Of a stretch of 64,000 nucleotides of DNA, positions 44,067 to 56,648 are shown piece after piece. The stretch lies in contig CM045991.1 in NCBI GenBank assembly GCA_025175895.1, forward strand, positions 81,641,174 to 81,705,173. Direction: 5' to 3'. This stretch comes from Wurfbainia villosa (taxonomy: Eukaryota; Streptophyta; Magnoliopsida; Zingiberales; Zingiberaceae). The first letter of the stretch is position 1. Each line of letters begins with the position of its first letter. The position numbers and the translations under genes are program-made. Below the pieces are notes generated by a model. It did no database searches and was not told where the DNA came from. It worked only from the letters and a program-made list of their open reading frames with translations.

Positions 44067-47000
44067 CTAAGCACACCCAAGTTCTCTCCTAAGTGATGAA
44101 AATTCTACTTCGGGGAGAGGCTTGGTAAAGATGTCGGCTAGGTTGGACTTAGATTCAATGTAATTGAGCTCAATGTCCCCCTTTGCCACATGATCTCTAA
44201 TGAAGTGATGTTTCACTTCAATGTGCTTGGTCCTAGAGTGATGCACCGAATTTTTGGTCAAATTTATGGTGCTCACATTATCACAAAATACTTTTATGTT
44301 GGAGTAAAGTAGCTCATAGTCCTCTAAAGTATTTCTCATCCATAGTAGTTGAGCTACACAACCACCCATAGCCACATACTTGGCCTCGGTGGTGGATAGG
44401 GCAACACAAGGTTGCTTTCTACTACTCCAACTAACTAGGGAGGACCCAAGGAATTGGCATCCACCACTAGTACTCTTCCGATCCAATTTGCAACCGGCAT
44501 AATCGGAATCGATGTACCCAACCAAATCAAAAGACCTAGTCCTAGGGTATCATAGTCCTACATTTAGTGTGCCTTTAATATATCTTAAGATTCTCTTAAC
44601 GACAGCTAAATGAGATTCTTTGGCACATGATTAGTACCTAGCACACATTCCAACCGCAAATAAAATATCGGGTCTACTAGCGGTTAGGTAGAGGAGGCTA
44701 CCAATCATGCTTCGATAAAGCTTTGAATCTATTGATTTTCCTTCATTAACATTATCTATTTTAGTGTTGGTTGCCATAAGGGTTGACACTACCTTAGCAT
44801 TTTCCAAACCAAATTTCTTAATTATTTCCTTAGCATATTTGGTTTGGTAAATATAAATTCCTTCACTTGTTTGTTTGACTTATAATCCTAGGAAGAAATT
44901 TAGTTCCCCAACTAGACTTATCTCAAACTCATTTTCAATATTCTTGATAAAGTCTTGAAGGAGTTCATCATTTGTTGACCCAAAGATAATGTCATCAACA
45001 TATACTTGGGCCACAAAGATGTCCTTTGATGTTGACTTTGTAAATAGAGTTTGATCTACATTACCCCTCCTAAAGTCTTTAGAGACCAAGAAACATGACA
45101 ATCTTTCATACCAAGCCCAGGGATCTTGTTTCAAACCATACAAAGCCTTCCTAAGCTTGTATACATGATTTGGATAGTCCATATTCTCAAACCCGGGAGG
45201 TTGTTCTACATATACCTCTTCCTTAATGAACCCATTTAGGAATCCTGATTTGACATCCATTTGATGGAGTTTAAAACCCATGTAAGAGGCATATCCTAAT
45301 AGGATCCTAATAGACTCTAATCTAGCAACCGGGGCATGTGTTTCATCATAGTCAAGTCCTTCAACTTGATTAAAGCCCCTTGCAACTAACCTTGCCTTAT
45401 TCCTAGTTATATTACCTTGATCATCTAATTTGTTCCTAAAGACCCATCTTGTAGTAATGATGGTATTGTCATTAGGTCTAGGAACTAACTCCCATACTTG
45501 GCTCCTTTCAAATTGAACCAATTCATCTTGCATTGCTAAGATCCAATCCGAATCAAGTAATGCGTCATTGATTGTTTTGGACTCAATTTGGGAGATTAGT
45601 GCTATATGACTAGAGGGATCTCTATGAAATGACCTAGTCCTAACTCCTTGAGATAATTCACCTACAATTTGATCTAGAGGGTGATTTTGATGAACTCTTA
45701 TTGTTCTAGGAGGTGTATTAAATTGATTTTGTTCATGATTATCCTCAACTCTTCTTTCATCATCGGAATCACCTCTTACTCCCCCTTGATTTAATTCTCC
45801 CCCTTGATCATTACCCCCTAAAGTTAAATCTTGAAATTTTTGGGTAATTTCTTGATTTTTATCATTGATATCATTATCAATGGGGGATTTCCTAGGGTAT
45901 GTATTAGAGGTTTCATCAAATTGGATATTTGAAGATTCCTCAATCTTTTGAGTTCTTTTATTATAAACTCTATACCCTACACTAGTGGATGAGTATCCAA
46001 CTTGGATTCCCTCATCCACTTTGGACTCAAATTTACCTAGGTTGTCTTTGGTATTTAAAATGTAAACTTTGCATCCAAAGACCTTAAAATAGTGAATTGT
46101 TGGAATTGTACCATTCCATAATTCAAATGGGGTTTTTCCTAAAAACCTATGAATTAACACCCTATTTTGGATATAACAAGCGGTGTTGACTGCTTCTGCC
46201 CACAAGTAGCTAGGTAAAGAATATGCATTAAGCATAGTCCTAGCAGCTTCTTGTAGGGCACGATTTTTCCTTTCCACAATCCCATTTTATTGGGGTGTTC
46301 TAGGATAAAAAAATTCGTGCTTGTACCCTTGTTCTAGGCAAAAGTTTGAGAAGTTAGAACTCTCAAATTCTCCACCATGATCACTACGGATCCGGTTATT
46401 TTTGAGTTTCCTTTCATTCTCTACTCTCTTGCTAAATCCTATGATTATTCCTAGAGTTTCATCCTTATGTTTCATGAAAAATACCCAAGTAAATCTAGAA
46501 AAATCATCTACTATCTCTAAGCAATATTTACTACCAATCATGGAAGGAGTACTATGACAATCAAATAAATTCATATGCAATAGTTCTAAAGGTAAAACGG
46601 TACTAAATAAAGTTTTACCTTTGTGTGATGATTTTGATTACTTCCCCTCTTGGCATGCATCACACATTTTGTCCTTGAGATACTTGACTTTTGGCAACCC
46701 CTTGACTAACTTTATTTTGGCTATTTTGGCAATGTTCTTCATATTGATGTGCCCTAGCCTCCTATTCCAAAGTCAACTCTCTTCTTCTTTTGCAATAAGA
46801 CACTTAGTAGAAGCATTAGTAGCATAGGATAAATCAACATAGTATATATTTGATTTTCTAAAGCCTACTAACATGCAATCATTTAAAGTTTTGTGTCTTA
46901 TGAAACATTTTGAAGAATCAAATTGAACATCAAAATTGACATCACATAGTTGACTTACACTAAGCAAATTAAATTTCATATTTTTAACTAATAACACTTT

Positions 47001-47180
47001 ATGAATGGCAAGGTTGGGGGATACCTCAATTGTGCATTTTCCTAGAATCTTAAGTTTACCACTATTTCCAAAAGACACCTTACCCTTGCTAGTGTGGTTG
47101 ATGGTGGAAAATTTTCTCTCATCACCGGTCATGTGTTTTGAGCACCCACTATCAATAATCCGTAAGCTTGGTTCTTCTAC
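44067..47180 (-). pseudogene. pol: copia1 pol: protease, integrase, reverse transcriptase, RNase H
   Basis: Protease motif DSGCSKHMTGD is at about 47120-47153. Integrase has the MCDAC-type zinc-motif remnant, IVDDFSRFTWV, RSDHGGEF and GIVERKN. Reverse transcriptase has QMDVKSGFLNG, KALYGLKQ and YVDDIIFGS (about 45000). RNase H has GYIDSDYAGC, STTEAKYVA and KHIEVKHHF. In-frame stops are at 46773 (W), 46638 (Q), 46287 (Q), 44880 (Q), 44631 (Q) and 44550 (W), judged from family context. All six fit single C-to-T changes on one strand or the other. The reading frame is otherwise unbroken over 3.1 kb. Encodes replication and integration functions in intact relatives; defective here. Confidence 0.9.
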
Positions 47181-48806
47181 CTATACAACATGAAAAATAC
47201 AAGCCTTAGACACCCAAATTTTGGGACCGATAGCATCAACTATATAACTTTTGGGGACCCAAACCTTTTTAGCCTTGATCCTAATGGTTGGTTTTCTACT
47301 AATTAGAGAGGTGAAGGCTACTTCTTTTTCTTTAGGCTTATATCCTATGTCGGCCTTGTTATAAATGACCCTTTGGTCCCTAAGAATCATATCAAGATAT
47401 TTGGACCCATTTGTAAACTTTTTTAAACATGCATGTAAATCACCTATTTCTTTCCTAAGTTCATCATTCTCATTCCTAAGTGTACATGCATCATCACAAG
47501 GTGGCACTACATTTTTAAGTGATTTAATTTCTACTTTTAAGTCCTTAATCCTAATTTTTGATCTATTTAAGGCATTTTGAAGGCATGCAATGGTTTTGTA
47601 AAGTAAATCTATCCTAGTGGAGTCTCTTACCTCATCATCACTTGATGATGATTCGTTGCTTGAGGATGAGGATGAAGACTCCTCACTTGAGCTTCCGGCT
47701 TCCTCCTCCAAGGCCATAAGAGCTAGGTTCCGGGTGGCATGACACATTTCTTCATCATTGGAAGAGTCCTCCAAGCTTAGTGTGTCCCATGTTTGTCCCA
47801 CCATTGCCTCCTTCTTCTTCTTCTCCTTCTTTTCCTTCTTTTTCTTTTCCTTCTCCTCCTTCTTTAGTTCCGGGCAATTTGGCTTGATATGCCCTTTCTT
47901 GTTGCAACCATAACAAGTTACGTTAGATGTAGAAAATGAACTAGTTGAAGTTTTACCTTTGGAGGATTGGAACATCCTCCTTACATCTTTCTTGGTGAGT
48001 TTCCTTGACCTCCCACCAAACTTCTTCACATAGTGAGCTACCTCACTAGCCGATAGCTCATCGTCGCTACTTGATGACTCCTCCTCGGATTCGGATGAGG
48101 AAGAGACTTCTTTCTTCTCCTTCTTCTTTTTGTCCTTCTTCCCTACAAAAAGAGCTACACCTTTCTCTTTTGATGAAGTATTAGCTTGCTCGTGCAATTC
48201 AAATTCACAAAAGAGTTCATCTAATTTAACCAAAGAAAGATCCCTAGAGACCTTATAGGCATCTACCATTGAAGCCCACAAGGTTATTCTAGGGAAAGCT
48301 TGGAGAATGTACCTCACAAGGTCTCGGTTGTCGACCTTCTCACCTATCACATGTAGTCCATTGACTATTTCCTTGAAGCGACCGTGCATTTGGCTCACGA
48401 TTTCGTTGGTCTTCATGGCGAAGCTTTGGAGTTGGCCTATTAAGAGATCTCTCTTGGCTCTTCTTGTTTCCTTCGATCCCTCGTTGAGCTCAATTAGCTT
48501 CTCCCAAAGCTCCTTCACCAATTCAAAAGGCTCCACCTTACTTAGTTGCTCTTTGGACAAACCACATTGAAGTGTGGTTGTCGCTTTGGCATTGGCTTGA
48601 GCCTTCTTGGTCATGTCCCTCGTCCAATCCTTGGTCGGTATGGGCGCTCCATGTTCATCGACCAGCTTCTCGAATCCGTATACAATACTAAACCAATTAT
48701 CAATATCATTCATAAGGTAGTATTCCATCCTACCTTTCCAGTAGCTGAAATCGTTGCCGTCGAAGAATGGAGGCCTCGCCGTGCTATACCCCTTTTGAAA
48801 AGCCAT
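47181..48806 (-). pseudogene. gag: copia1 gag (541 aa)
   Basis: Starts MAFQKGYSTARPPFFDG at 48806, about 40 bases after the primer site; the longer frame upstream runs into the LTR. A Ty1/copia gag domain (FSYWKGRMEYYL, EPFELVKELWEKL, RDLVRYILQAFP) is followed by Lys- and Ser/Glu-rich tracts and a CCHC knuckle CYGCNKKGHIKPNC at about residues 298-311. After it come a Lys/Glu run, Ser-rich stretches, a coiled coil (NENDELRKEIGDL) and the linker KVWVPKS. It ends at a TAG (47181) in the same frame as the protease, a few codons before it. The stop may be a mutation like those in pol, or a natural gag/pol boundary; I favour mutation. Confidence 0.85.
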
Positions 48807-48845
48807 TATGCTCCGGTTGATGGTTAGATCTTCCGACGTGATCCG

Positions 48846-48858
48846 GGCTCTGATACCA
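48846..48858 (-). other. tRNA-Met primer-binding site of copia1
   Basis: The minus strand reads TGGTATCAGAGCC, starting three bases after the 5' LTR end (ACTTG spacing on the plus strand). Confidence 0.9.
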
Positions 48859-48860
48859 CT

Positions 48861-49404
48861 TGTTGGGGATCCTTGGAAGGCTAGAGGGGGGTGAATAGCC
48901 TCTTTTTTGATTTCTACAAAAATGGTTAGCAGAAGCACAACAAAAACAATTGTAATAGAAACGAAAATACAATGCTAACACGGAAGCCTTTACGTGGTTC
49001 GGAGATAACGCTCCTACTCCACGGCGATCCTTAAGGTGGATCAACCCAAATCAATCTTCACTAATAAGCTTTTCCTTTTACAAAGCCCTCATCTTCTTAC
49101 AAAAGATGAAGATGAAGTTTAAAGAGGAGGAGGGGAATTAAAACACTTAGAAAGCTTAGAAAACTCGTGGGGGCTTGAGAGAATGATCAGAATGTAAGCA
49201 TTAACCCTCTCAACCACCCCAAGCCCTCTTTTTATAGAGAGAGGGATGTTTTTCCCGTTGGGCCACGATTAGTCGACTGATGTATAGCATCAGTCAACTG
49301 TCGCTGAAGCAATGGCTTTTGACTAGGTGAATCCACGGAGATATGCAGCTGCCATTTCCAACGGCATCCTGATCAGTCGACTGATGAAGCGATCAGTCGA
49401 GTGA
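48861..49404 (-). repeat. 5' LTR of copia1, inner part (interrupted by copia2)
   Basis: Matches 41638 onward, including the minus-strand TATA box at 49228-49236. It breaks at CAGTCGAGTGA, where copia2 is inserted; AGTGA (49400-49404) is one copy of the copia2 target duplication. The outer part resumes at 58851. Confidence 0.9.
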
Positions 49405-51592
49405 TGTTGGGTTTCTGGCACCGCGGCGAGTGTGTGTTCGAATAAATTTCGTAAACATGTGCGCAGCGGAATAAATAAAAAGTAATAAATCTAATTTATT
49501 ACATCACACACACCACACACATGCATAGTACAATATGTGTAGACATAATCATAGTTTCAAAGATTACAATAAAAGGAAATTACTCTATGTATACCTAACA
49601 TATCACGTGTAGCAGGAAAGGCATCAACCAGAGCGACTCTCGCTAGAATCGCCTCTATCCGTATCCACATAGAGTATCGTCGGGATGACTTCACAAAGTC
49701 ACAAGCCTCATCTTCGTACGAGTCACTATCCTCGTGTCGAAGATGATGTGATCGAGAGAAGATCACAATCCGAATCAAAATTCGGATTCAAAAATGAGTC
49801 CCCAAAACTCGCTTCTCCGGACAGGTATTCGTCAAGCGTTTGACGAATCCTTCGTCCTCCACCTATGAGGATTACCAGAGATCGAATCCCCAGCAAGGTA
49901 ACCACTGTCGGAGCTCCAAACGTCGTCCAAATGATGCTCCGACATGAAGGAAACAAGCTGTCCAAAAAACTGGACAGCTTGGTGGAGGATGTTGCGCTTG
50001 CCAAAGAGGATAGTCGGCCAACCCTTGGTCGCCGGAACCAAGGTGAGTCGCCGGAGGAGTGGCCGGCAGCAAGGGTGGACGGCGACAAAAAGCTGGGCGG
50101 CGTGGAACCCTTGGGCGGTGGCAAGGAGAAGAGAGGGAGAGGGTGGCTAGGTTTTCCAACACCAAAAGTTATCCATGAAAAACCCTTAAGCCATGTTTTT
50201 ATAGAGAACACATTCTCCTAACGGTTATTGGTTCATAACCAAAACCCGTTAACCCGCTCCAATAACTTAAGTTAAAATAAACCAAACCGCGTTGGTCTAT
50301 TTTAAGTTAAAACGAACCAAACCAACTTTTGGTTCATTCGTTTAAAACAAACCAAACCCCTTTGGTTTATTCTCCACCATTGGATTAGAACCAAACCAAT
50401 TTGGTTCATCCATCATGTCTTCATAAGACACGGCTCATCCACACTTCAATTGCGACTGAAATGATTTCATGCTCGATCCTTGTTTGGTCTAACCAAACCT
50501 AGTTTCTCTCGGTCTGAGAATCTCATTCTCAAGCTCGTTTTAAATCCTTCGGATTACGCTCATTGTGTGTGTGACCAAATAGGTTCCCGATTTATGTTGG
50601 ACATCTATAATTAACCATTAATTATAGAACGATCATGAGTGGCACCTAGTATTACATCATGATCCCCAATTAATCGGAAGATCAATGGTTGATCCAGAAC
50701 TATTTCTGAAACCCTTAAGCAGCTACAATGAATCGTGCCCCATTCCCTTCACGCATCTTATACTTACTTGGTTCAGGACATGGTCTATAGTGTCAGTCCC
50801 CACTAGGTTGACTACGTCACACCTAGCTCAAGTATCATTTCCTCGTCCTACGGATTCTAGTTGCTGCACATGTATCCAAGAGTATCTTACTCTAAACATG
50901 TAATGCTTTGGCCAAAGACTTTAGTAACAATCTGACGAGAGGCCATGGGTATACATCTCCTCGCAAGGAGTGGTGAATCCTTTATAGGCTATTCAAACAT
51001 CTTCGATCACTTCGACTTATTCCCAATCATCCCAGGTCCACATCTCCTCAAAGATGCTTGCTTAAGATGTCAAAGCATAAGTCTTCATGACCAAGATGAC
51101 TTGAATACCGCAAGTCAAAGGAACATCGCACTTAAACTGCTGTAAGAACTTCATTGACATATCTATATATGCAAAGAACCATATGAAGTTTTACAGCTGG
51201 TCACTCCAATGAACTAGTTACCATAACTAGCATTCATGATTAACTCTGGACATCACAGTTTCTCCAGCCAGTAAATAATCAACTTCTTGGATACACCAAG
51301 GAGTATACCTCGTGCTAGTCTCGACAGAATTGATGGGGTCCAAATTCATCAATTCATCGACTAGGGACAATTTTGATACATCACAATTACACATGTAGAG
51401 ATACTCACTAATTATGATCCAATCACAAATTCTCTCATGTTGTGAATCGTATCGTGGACATTCAGTAAATGAGTTTAAGATCCAATCAAATACATGAAAA
51501 CATGCATACTCAAATAGTGAATCTTCATTTATCATATAAATGGTTCGAACTTAGACCGATTGTCTTAGGACATCTCTCATATATTACTAATG
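49405..51592 (-). repeat. 3' LTR of copia2 (2188 bp)
   Basis: Nearly the same as 56649-58845. Minus-strand TATA box TATAAAAA at 50196-50203. From about 50220 to 50420 it is dense in AACCAAAC and TTTGGTT motifs in both orientations, able to fold back. Frames inside, for example 49865-50221 and 49726-50211, are shadows within the LTR. Confidence 0.9.
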
Positions 51593-54500
51593 TCAATCGC
51601 TACGGTATCTAATACCATAAGCTCTAACATGACCCTCAAACTTACTTTGAGGTAATGCCTTAGTTAAAGGATCAGCTAAGTTCCTTTCAGTGGGAATCTT
51701 CTCGATTTGTATTTCCTTTCTACTTATGATCTCTCTGATCAAATGATAGCGGCGAAGCACATGTTTGGATCGTTGATGAGACCTTGGCTCTTTCGCCTGT
51801 GCAATTTCTCCATTATTGTCGCAGTAAACCGGTATTGCTTCAACAATGGCTGGAACCACACCAAGTTCATAAATGAACTTCTTGATCCAAACCGCTTCCT
51901 TTGTTGCTTCCGAAGCTACAATGTATTCTGCCTCAGTGGTAGAATCCACTACAGTGTCTTGTTTGGAACTTTTCCAACTTACTGCACCCCCATTCAAGGT
52001 GAACACATACCCAGACTGAGACCTGGAATCATCCTTGTTTGTTTAGAAGCTGGCATCCGTATACCTGCGTATCACCATGTCCCCTTCTCTATATATTAGG
52101 AACACATCCTTAGTTCTTCTTAAGTACTTAAGGATCGTCTTAACAGCCGTCCAATAATCCATTCCTGGATCAAACTGGTATCTACTCGTGACACTCAGAG
52201 CATATGATACATCGAGCCTCGTACATAACATAGCATACATGATAGATCCTATTGTGGATGCATAGGGAATCTTACTCATACAAATCCTCTCGTCTTCTGT
52301 GCGTGGACACATAGACTTCGAAAGGTGTATCACATGCCTGATGGGTAGGAAACCTTTCTTGGATTCTGACATGCTAAACCTCTTTAGCACTCGGTCTATA
52401 TATGTAGACTGCGAAAGACCAAGCATCTGTTTTGATCTATCTATATAGATCTTAATCCCGAGGATGTAGGTTGCTTCTCCCAGGTCTTTCATGGAGAACG
52501 TCTTGGACAACCAAATTTTAACTGAATGTAAGACAGAAATATCATTTCCTATAAGTAATATGTCATCGACATACAATACTAGGAACACGACTGCACTCCC
52601 ACTAACCTTCTTGTACACACAAGGTTCGTCCGGATTTTGTGAGAAATCAAACATTTTAATTGTCTCATCAAAATAGATATTCCAGCTCTTGGATGCTTGC
52701 TTCAGTCCATATATGGACCATTGCAAATTGCATACCTTGGTTTTATCAACCGACGTGAAACCCTCAGGTTGTATCATATACACATCCTCGAGTAGGTTTC
52801 CATTAAGGAAAGTTGTTTTCACATCCATCTGTCATATCTCATAATCATAATGAGTCGCTATGGCCAGGAGCATCCGAATGGATTTAAGCATAGCAACAGG
52901 CAAATAGGTTTCGTCATAATCAACACCTTGCTTTTGACGATATCCTTTTGCAACCAATCTAGCCTTATAGGTAATCACATTACCATCCATGTCGGTTTTC
53001 TTCTTGAAAACCCACTTGCACCCTATAGGCTTTATGCCTTCAGGTGGGTCAACCAAGTTCCAAACTTGGTTTTCATACATAGAATCCATTTCCAACTTCA
53101 TGGCATCAAGCCACTTATCCCTTTCTAAACTTTTCAGAACTTCTTCATAACTGGTAGGCTCCTCATCATCAATGAGTAACACGTCGTTTGATTCACTTAC
53201 GAGAAATCCATATCTCTCAGGAATGTTGCATGTTCTACCAGATCTACGAAGATGTGGTGTCTCAATAGGTCTAGCCGATGGCTCATCACTATGAGTTATT
53301 GGCTGTGGTGCTTCACCAGGTGTCTCATCAATATCTATTTGAGTCTCTCGAGCCTCCTCAAGCTCAATGACACTCCCACTGTTTTCTTGCAAGAGAAACT
53401 CTTTCTCTAGAAACACAGCATGCCTTGAAACAAACACCTTTTTTTCTACAGGATGATAGAATTAGTAACCCCTTATTTCTTTAGGGTATCCAATAAATAG
53501 ATATTTATCAGACTTAGCATCCAATTTGTCTGATACAATCTGCTTCACATAAGCAGAACAACCCCATATCTTCAAGTAAGATACATGAGGTTTCTTACTA
53601 TTCCATATCTCATATGGAGTAGTTGAGACTACCTTGGTTGTCATTCTGTTTAACAAGTAAACAGCTATCTGAAGTGCATAGCCACAAAAGGACTTGGGAA
53701 GATTCGCATAATTCATCATTGACCTGACCATGTCCAACAAGGTCTGATTACGCCTATTAGATACACCATTATGCTGCGGTGTATATGGCGGAGTCCATTG
53801 AGACAATATACCATTGTCTCTTAGATAATCTAGAAACTCTTGACTTAAGTATTCATCACCTCAATTCGATCGAAGTATTTTTAATACTCTTGTCATGTTG
53901 TTTCTCTACTTCATTTCTAAATTCTTTGAACCTTTCAAAGGCTTCAGACTTGTGTTTCATCAAGAACACATACCCAAACCATGAGTGATCATCAATGAAG
54001 GTAATGAAGTAGCTATAGCCTCCTAGAGCTTGAGTTGACATAGGTCCACATACATCAGTATGTATTAGACCTAGCAACTCTCCCACCCATTCACCTTTTC
54101 CTGTAAAAGGTAACTTAGTCATCTTGCCTTTTAAGCATGATTAGCATGTATCGTATGAATCCAATTCAAACGATTCCAGAATTCCACATCGGTGTAATTC
54201 GGACATGCATTTCTTTCTTGCATGACCAAGACAACAATGCCACATGTAGAAGTCTAATTGATTATCCTTTCAAGCACGCTTATTGCTCGCTTCGATATTG
54301 AAAATGTCACTGGATACATCCAATGTATAAATACCATTGCTTAAAGTTTCAGTCTCATAAAGAACGTCATTCAAAGTTATGTAACAACAATTGCTACTAA
54401 AAGGTAAATGGTATCCATTTCTATTTAAACAAGAAATAGAAATGATGTTCTTTATCAACGAAGGAACATAAAAGCAATTGTCCAGTTCTAAGACAAGTCC

Positions 54501-54740
54501 TGTAGGAAGTTTTGACAAATACGTTCCGATGGCGAGTGCAGCAACCTTTGCTCCATTCCCAACACGTAAATTTGACTCTCCCTTGATGAGTCTTCTTCTA
54601 TTTCTTAGCCCATGTATGTTATTACATATATGTGAGCCACACCCAGTATCCAATACACAAGTGTCTGAGGAAATAGAATGACAATCAATAACGAAGATAT
54701 CTGAAGAAGATGGGGCATATGATGCCTTATTCTTCTTCAC
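51593..54740 (-). pseudogene. pol: copia2 pol: protease, integrase, reverse transcriptase, RNase H
   Basis: Protease has VLDTGCGSHICNN (about 54640). Integrase has GPMSTQALGGYSYFITFIDDHS and PPYTPQHNGVSNRRNQTLLDM. Reverse transcriptase has KARLVAKGYRQKQGVDYDET, QMDVKTTFLNG, SIYGLKQASKSWN and YVDDILLIGND. RNase H has SWKSSKQDTVVDSTTEAEY and YCDNNGEIAQAKEPRSHQRSKH, and ends YRSD at 51593. Breaks include a one-base insertion in an A run near 53880, TGA (Arg) at about 53858, TAA at 53462, TGA (Trp) at 52832 and TAA (Gln) at 52043. Defective, but close to full length. Confidence 0.88.
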
Positions 54741-55356
54741 GGATTCAAGATAAATCTTGCAGTTTCTTCGTCAATGGCCCTCCTTGCCATAATGATGGCA
54801 AGTGCCCTTTTGAGTTGGTTCTGCCTTTTTAGCCTTTTTCTTCTTCCCCTTCTATTGTTCCTTTGACTTCCTCTTAGAACCTTTCTTCGAGAAATCAACT
54901 AACAGCACCATCCCCTGCTCATGCTTCTCAGAAGGCTCCATAATCTTCAGCATGTTGAGCAGTACCACAGATGAACCTTCTTACATCTCAAAGGTGAAGA
55001 GGAGCTTGGATACTTCGAACCTTTCAAATCTCACTTGCTCATCAAACAACTCATAAAGATGAAAGACTATGGTATGAGCATCCATATGCTCATGCTGCTT
55101 CCGCAGCTCCGGTACCATCGTGGCTAGCATGATGCAACTCACTTTGTTCAGAATCACTCACATGTTTCTGATAAGCCAACAATTGGTCCAGAATTGCGTT
55201 ATCACTAGGACGGGCGGGAAGAGGCTCTTCGAGGATAAACGCATACTTTTCCGCCTTAAGAACAATTCTCAAGTTTCTAAGCCAGTCCAAGAAGTTCGGC
55301 CCAGTCAATTTATTTGAATTCAAAATAGAGCGCAAATTCAAAAACATCATGATCAA
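54741..55356 (-). pseudogene. gag: copia2 gag with CCHC knuckle
   Basis: Starts MIMMFLNLRSILNSNKLTGPNFLDWLRNL at 55356. The first frame ends at 55090 after a frameshift near 55110-55135; the gag sequence continues in another frame (MVPELRKQHEHMDAH, ELFDEQVRFERFEVSKLLFTF). A Lys-rich stretch and a CCHC knuckle (CHHYGKEGH-RRNC, about 54760-54810) follow, in which Trp is replaced by TGA. It is shorter than SIRE-type gags, as usual in other copia lineages. Confidence 0.8.
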
Positions 55357-56634
55357 GCGATTAATCTAGAAATACAAAGCGAGCATATATGAGAAAGATG
55401 ATTTAAAATGCATCAACATACATTCATAACTCCCATTCATTTTTCGAATTTCAAAAAACCCCAAAATCACTTCGGGAGATCGTAGGTCCATCTCTGAATG
55501 GGCTGATATCCAACATAGATATGAACAACCTTGGAGAGAGTCCAACAAGTCATTCATAGCTACAATGGTAGGTATCATATATACCGATTGCATATCACAT
55601 ATATGCAACTATCACAATGTGCTATCAACTAATTGAATATTCACACATACATCGGGTTGTTAACACATCAACAAGTATGCATCATATGCATAGCACCCAA
55701 CTTCACCTCCCTTCACATCGACCTTGGAGAGAGTCCAAAAAGTCGATGCTCCAGGTCAAAGACAACCCATTAATCAAGGCATAGTTTTAATATGGTTAGA
55801 GCGCATTCAGCCAATTAGCCCGGCTTGGAGAGAGTCCAACAACCAAAGCTAACGATTGACCTCTGACTCTTACCATATTAGTATTAAGTTATTCCATGGT
55901 TTAAACATGTTCGGGTTCGAGCCGGGCTTGGAGAGAGTCCAACAACCCTAACAAGAAACAGAACTCTGGTTCTAACCATATTAATGGAAGGTGTAGGCTT
56001 TAATATTGTGTAAGGATTTTTATGTCTCATCCTCTTTGCATGCAAATAACTATTATCTACATGGCATGGCATACATGGCATACATCTACATGTCACGAAA
56101 TGCATGACATAATGATATGCATCTAATGCAATTACATGACATATAATTATGGCATGTACAAAATTTTCTTATATGTCATAACTATTTATGGAAATAAAAT
56201 ATGTTTAAGATTTGAATCCCAAAATCAAATCATGATTAAATTAGGAAATAAATTTCCAAATCTAATCACATATTTTATTTATGGAAGGTCTCAATTAAGG
56301 AAAGTCAAATTTAATTTAGGAAAAAAAATTTCTAAATTGTCAAAACTATTTATGGACATAAAATATATTTTAGATTTGATTTCCCAAATAAAATCATGAT
56401 TAAATTAGGAAATAAATTTCCAAATCTAATCAAATATTTTATTTATGGAAAGTGTTAATTTCCATAAATACTTCTAACTTTCCAAAAGTAGAATATTTCC
56501 ATAAATACTTCTAAACTTTCCAAAATTAGAAAATTTCCATAAGTATTTCTAAACTTTCCAAAAGTAGAAAATTTTCATAAATACAATTACGACTATCGTA
56601 AAAAAATTTTACGATTATGTCGAAACACAACCTG
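55357..56634 (-). other. Long 5' leader of copia2 with repeated hairpin motif
   Basis: This 1.3-kb stretch lies between primer site and gag and has no supported ORF. A 15-base motif with self-complementary arms, TTGGA-GAGAG-TCCAA, occurs four times, at about 55529, 55723, 55826 and 55927. Region 56160-56580 is AT-rich and contains tandem-like units with AATTTCCATAAATACTTCTAAAC. Confidence 0.7.
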
Positions 56635-56647
56635 GGCTCTGATACCA
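56635..56647 (-). other. tRNA-Met primer-binding site of copia2
   Basis: The minus strand reads TGGTATCAGAGCC, one base inside the 5' LTR end. Confidence 0.9.
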
Positions 56648-56648
56648 C

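Noticed and set aside
49726..50221. Overlapping long frames on both strands at 49726-50221 and 57076-57491
   Set aside because: They lie in the copia2 LTRs at the same place in both copies, carry no known domain and differ between the two copies by frame-breaking indels.
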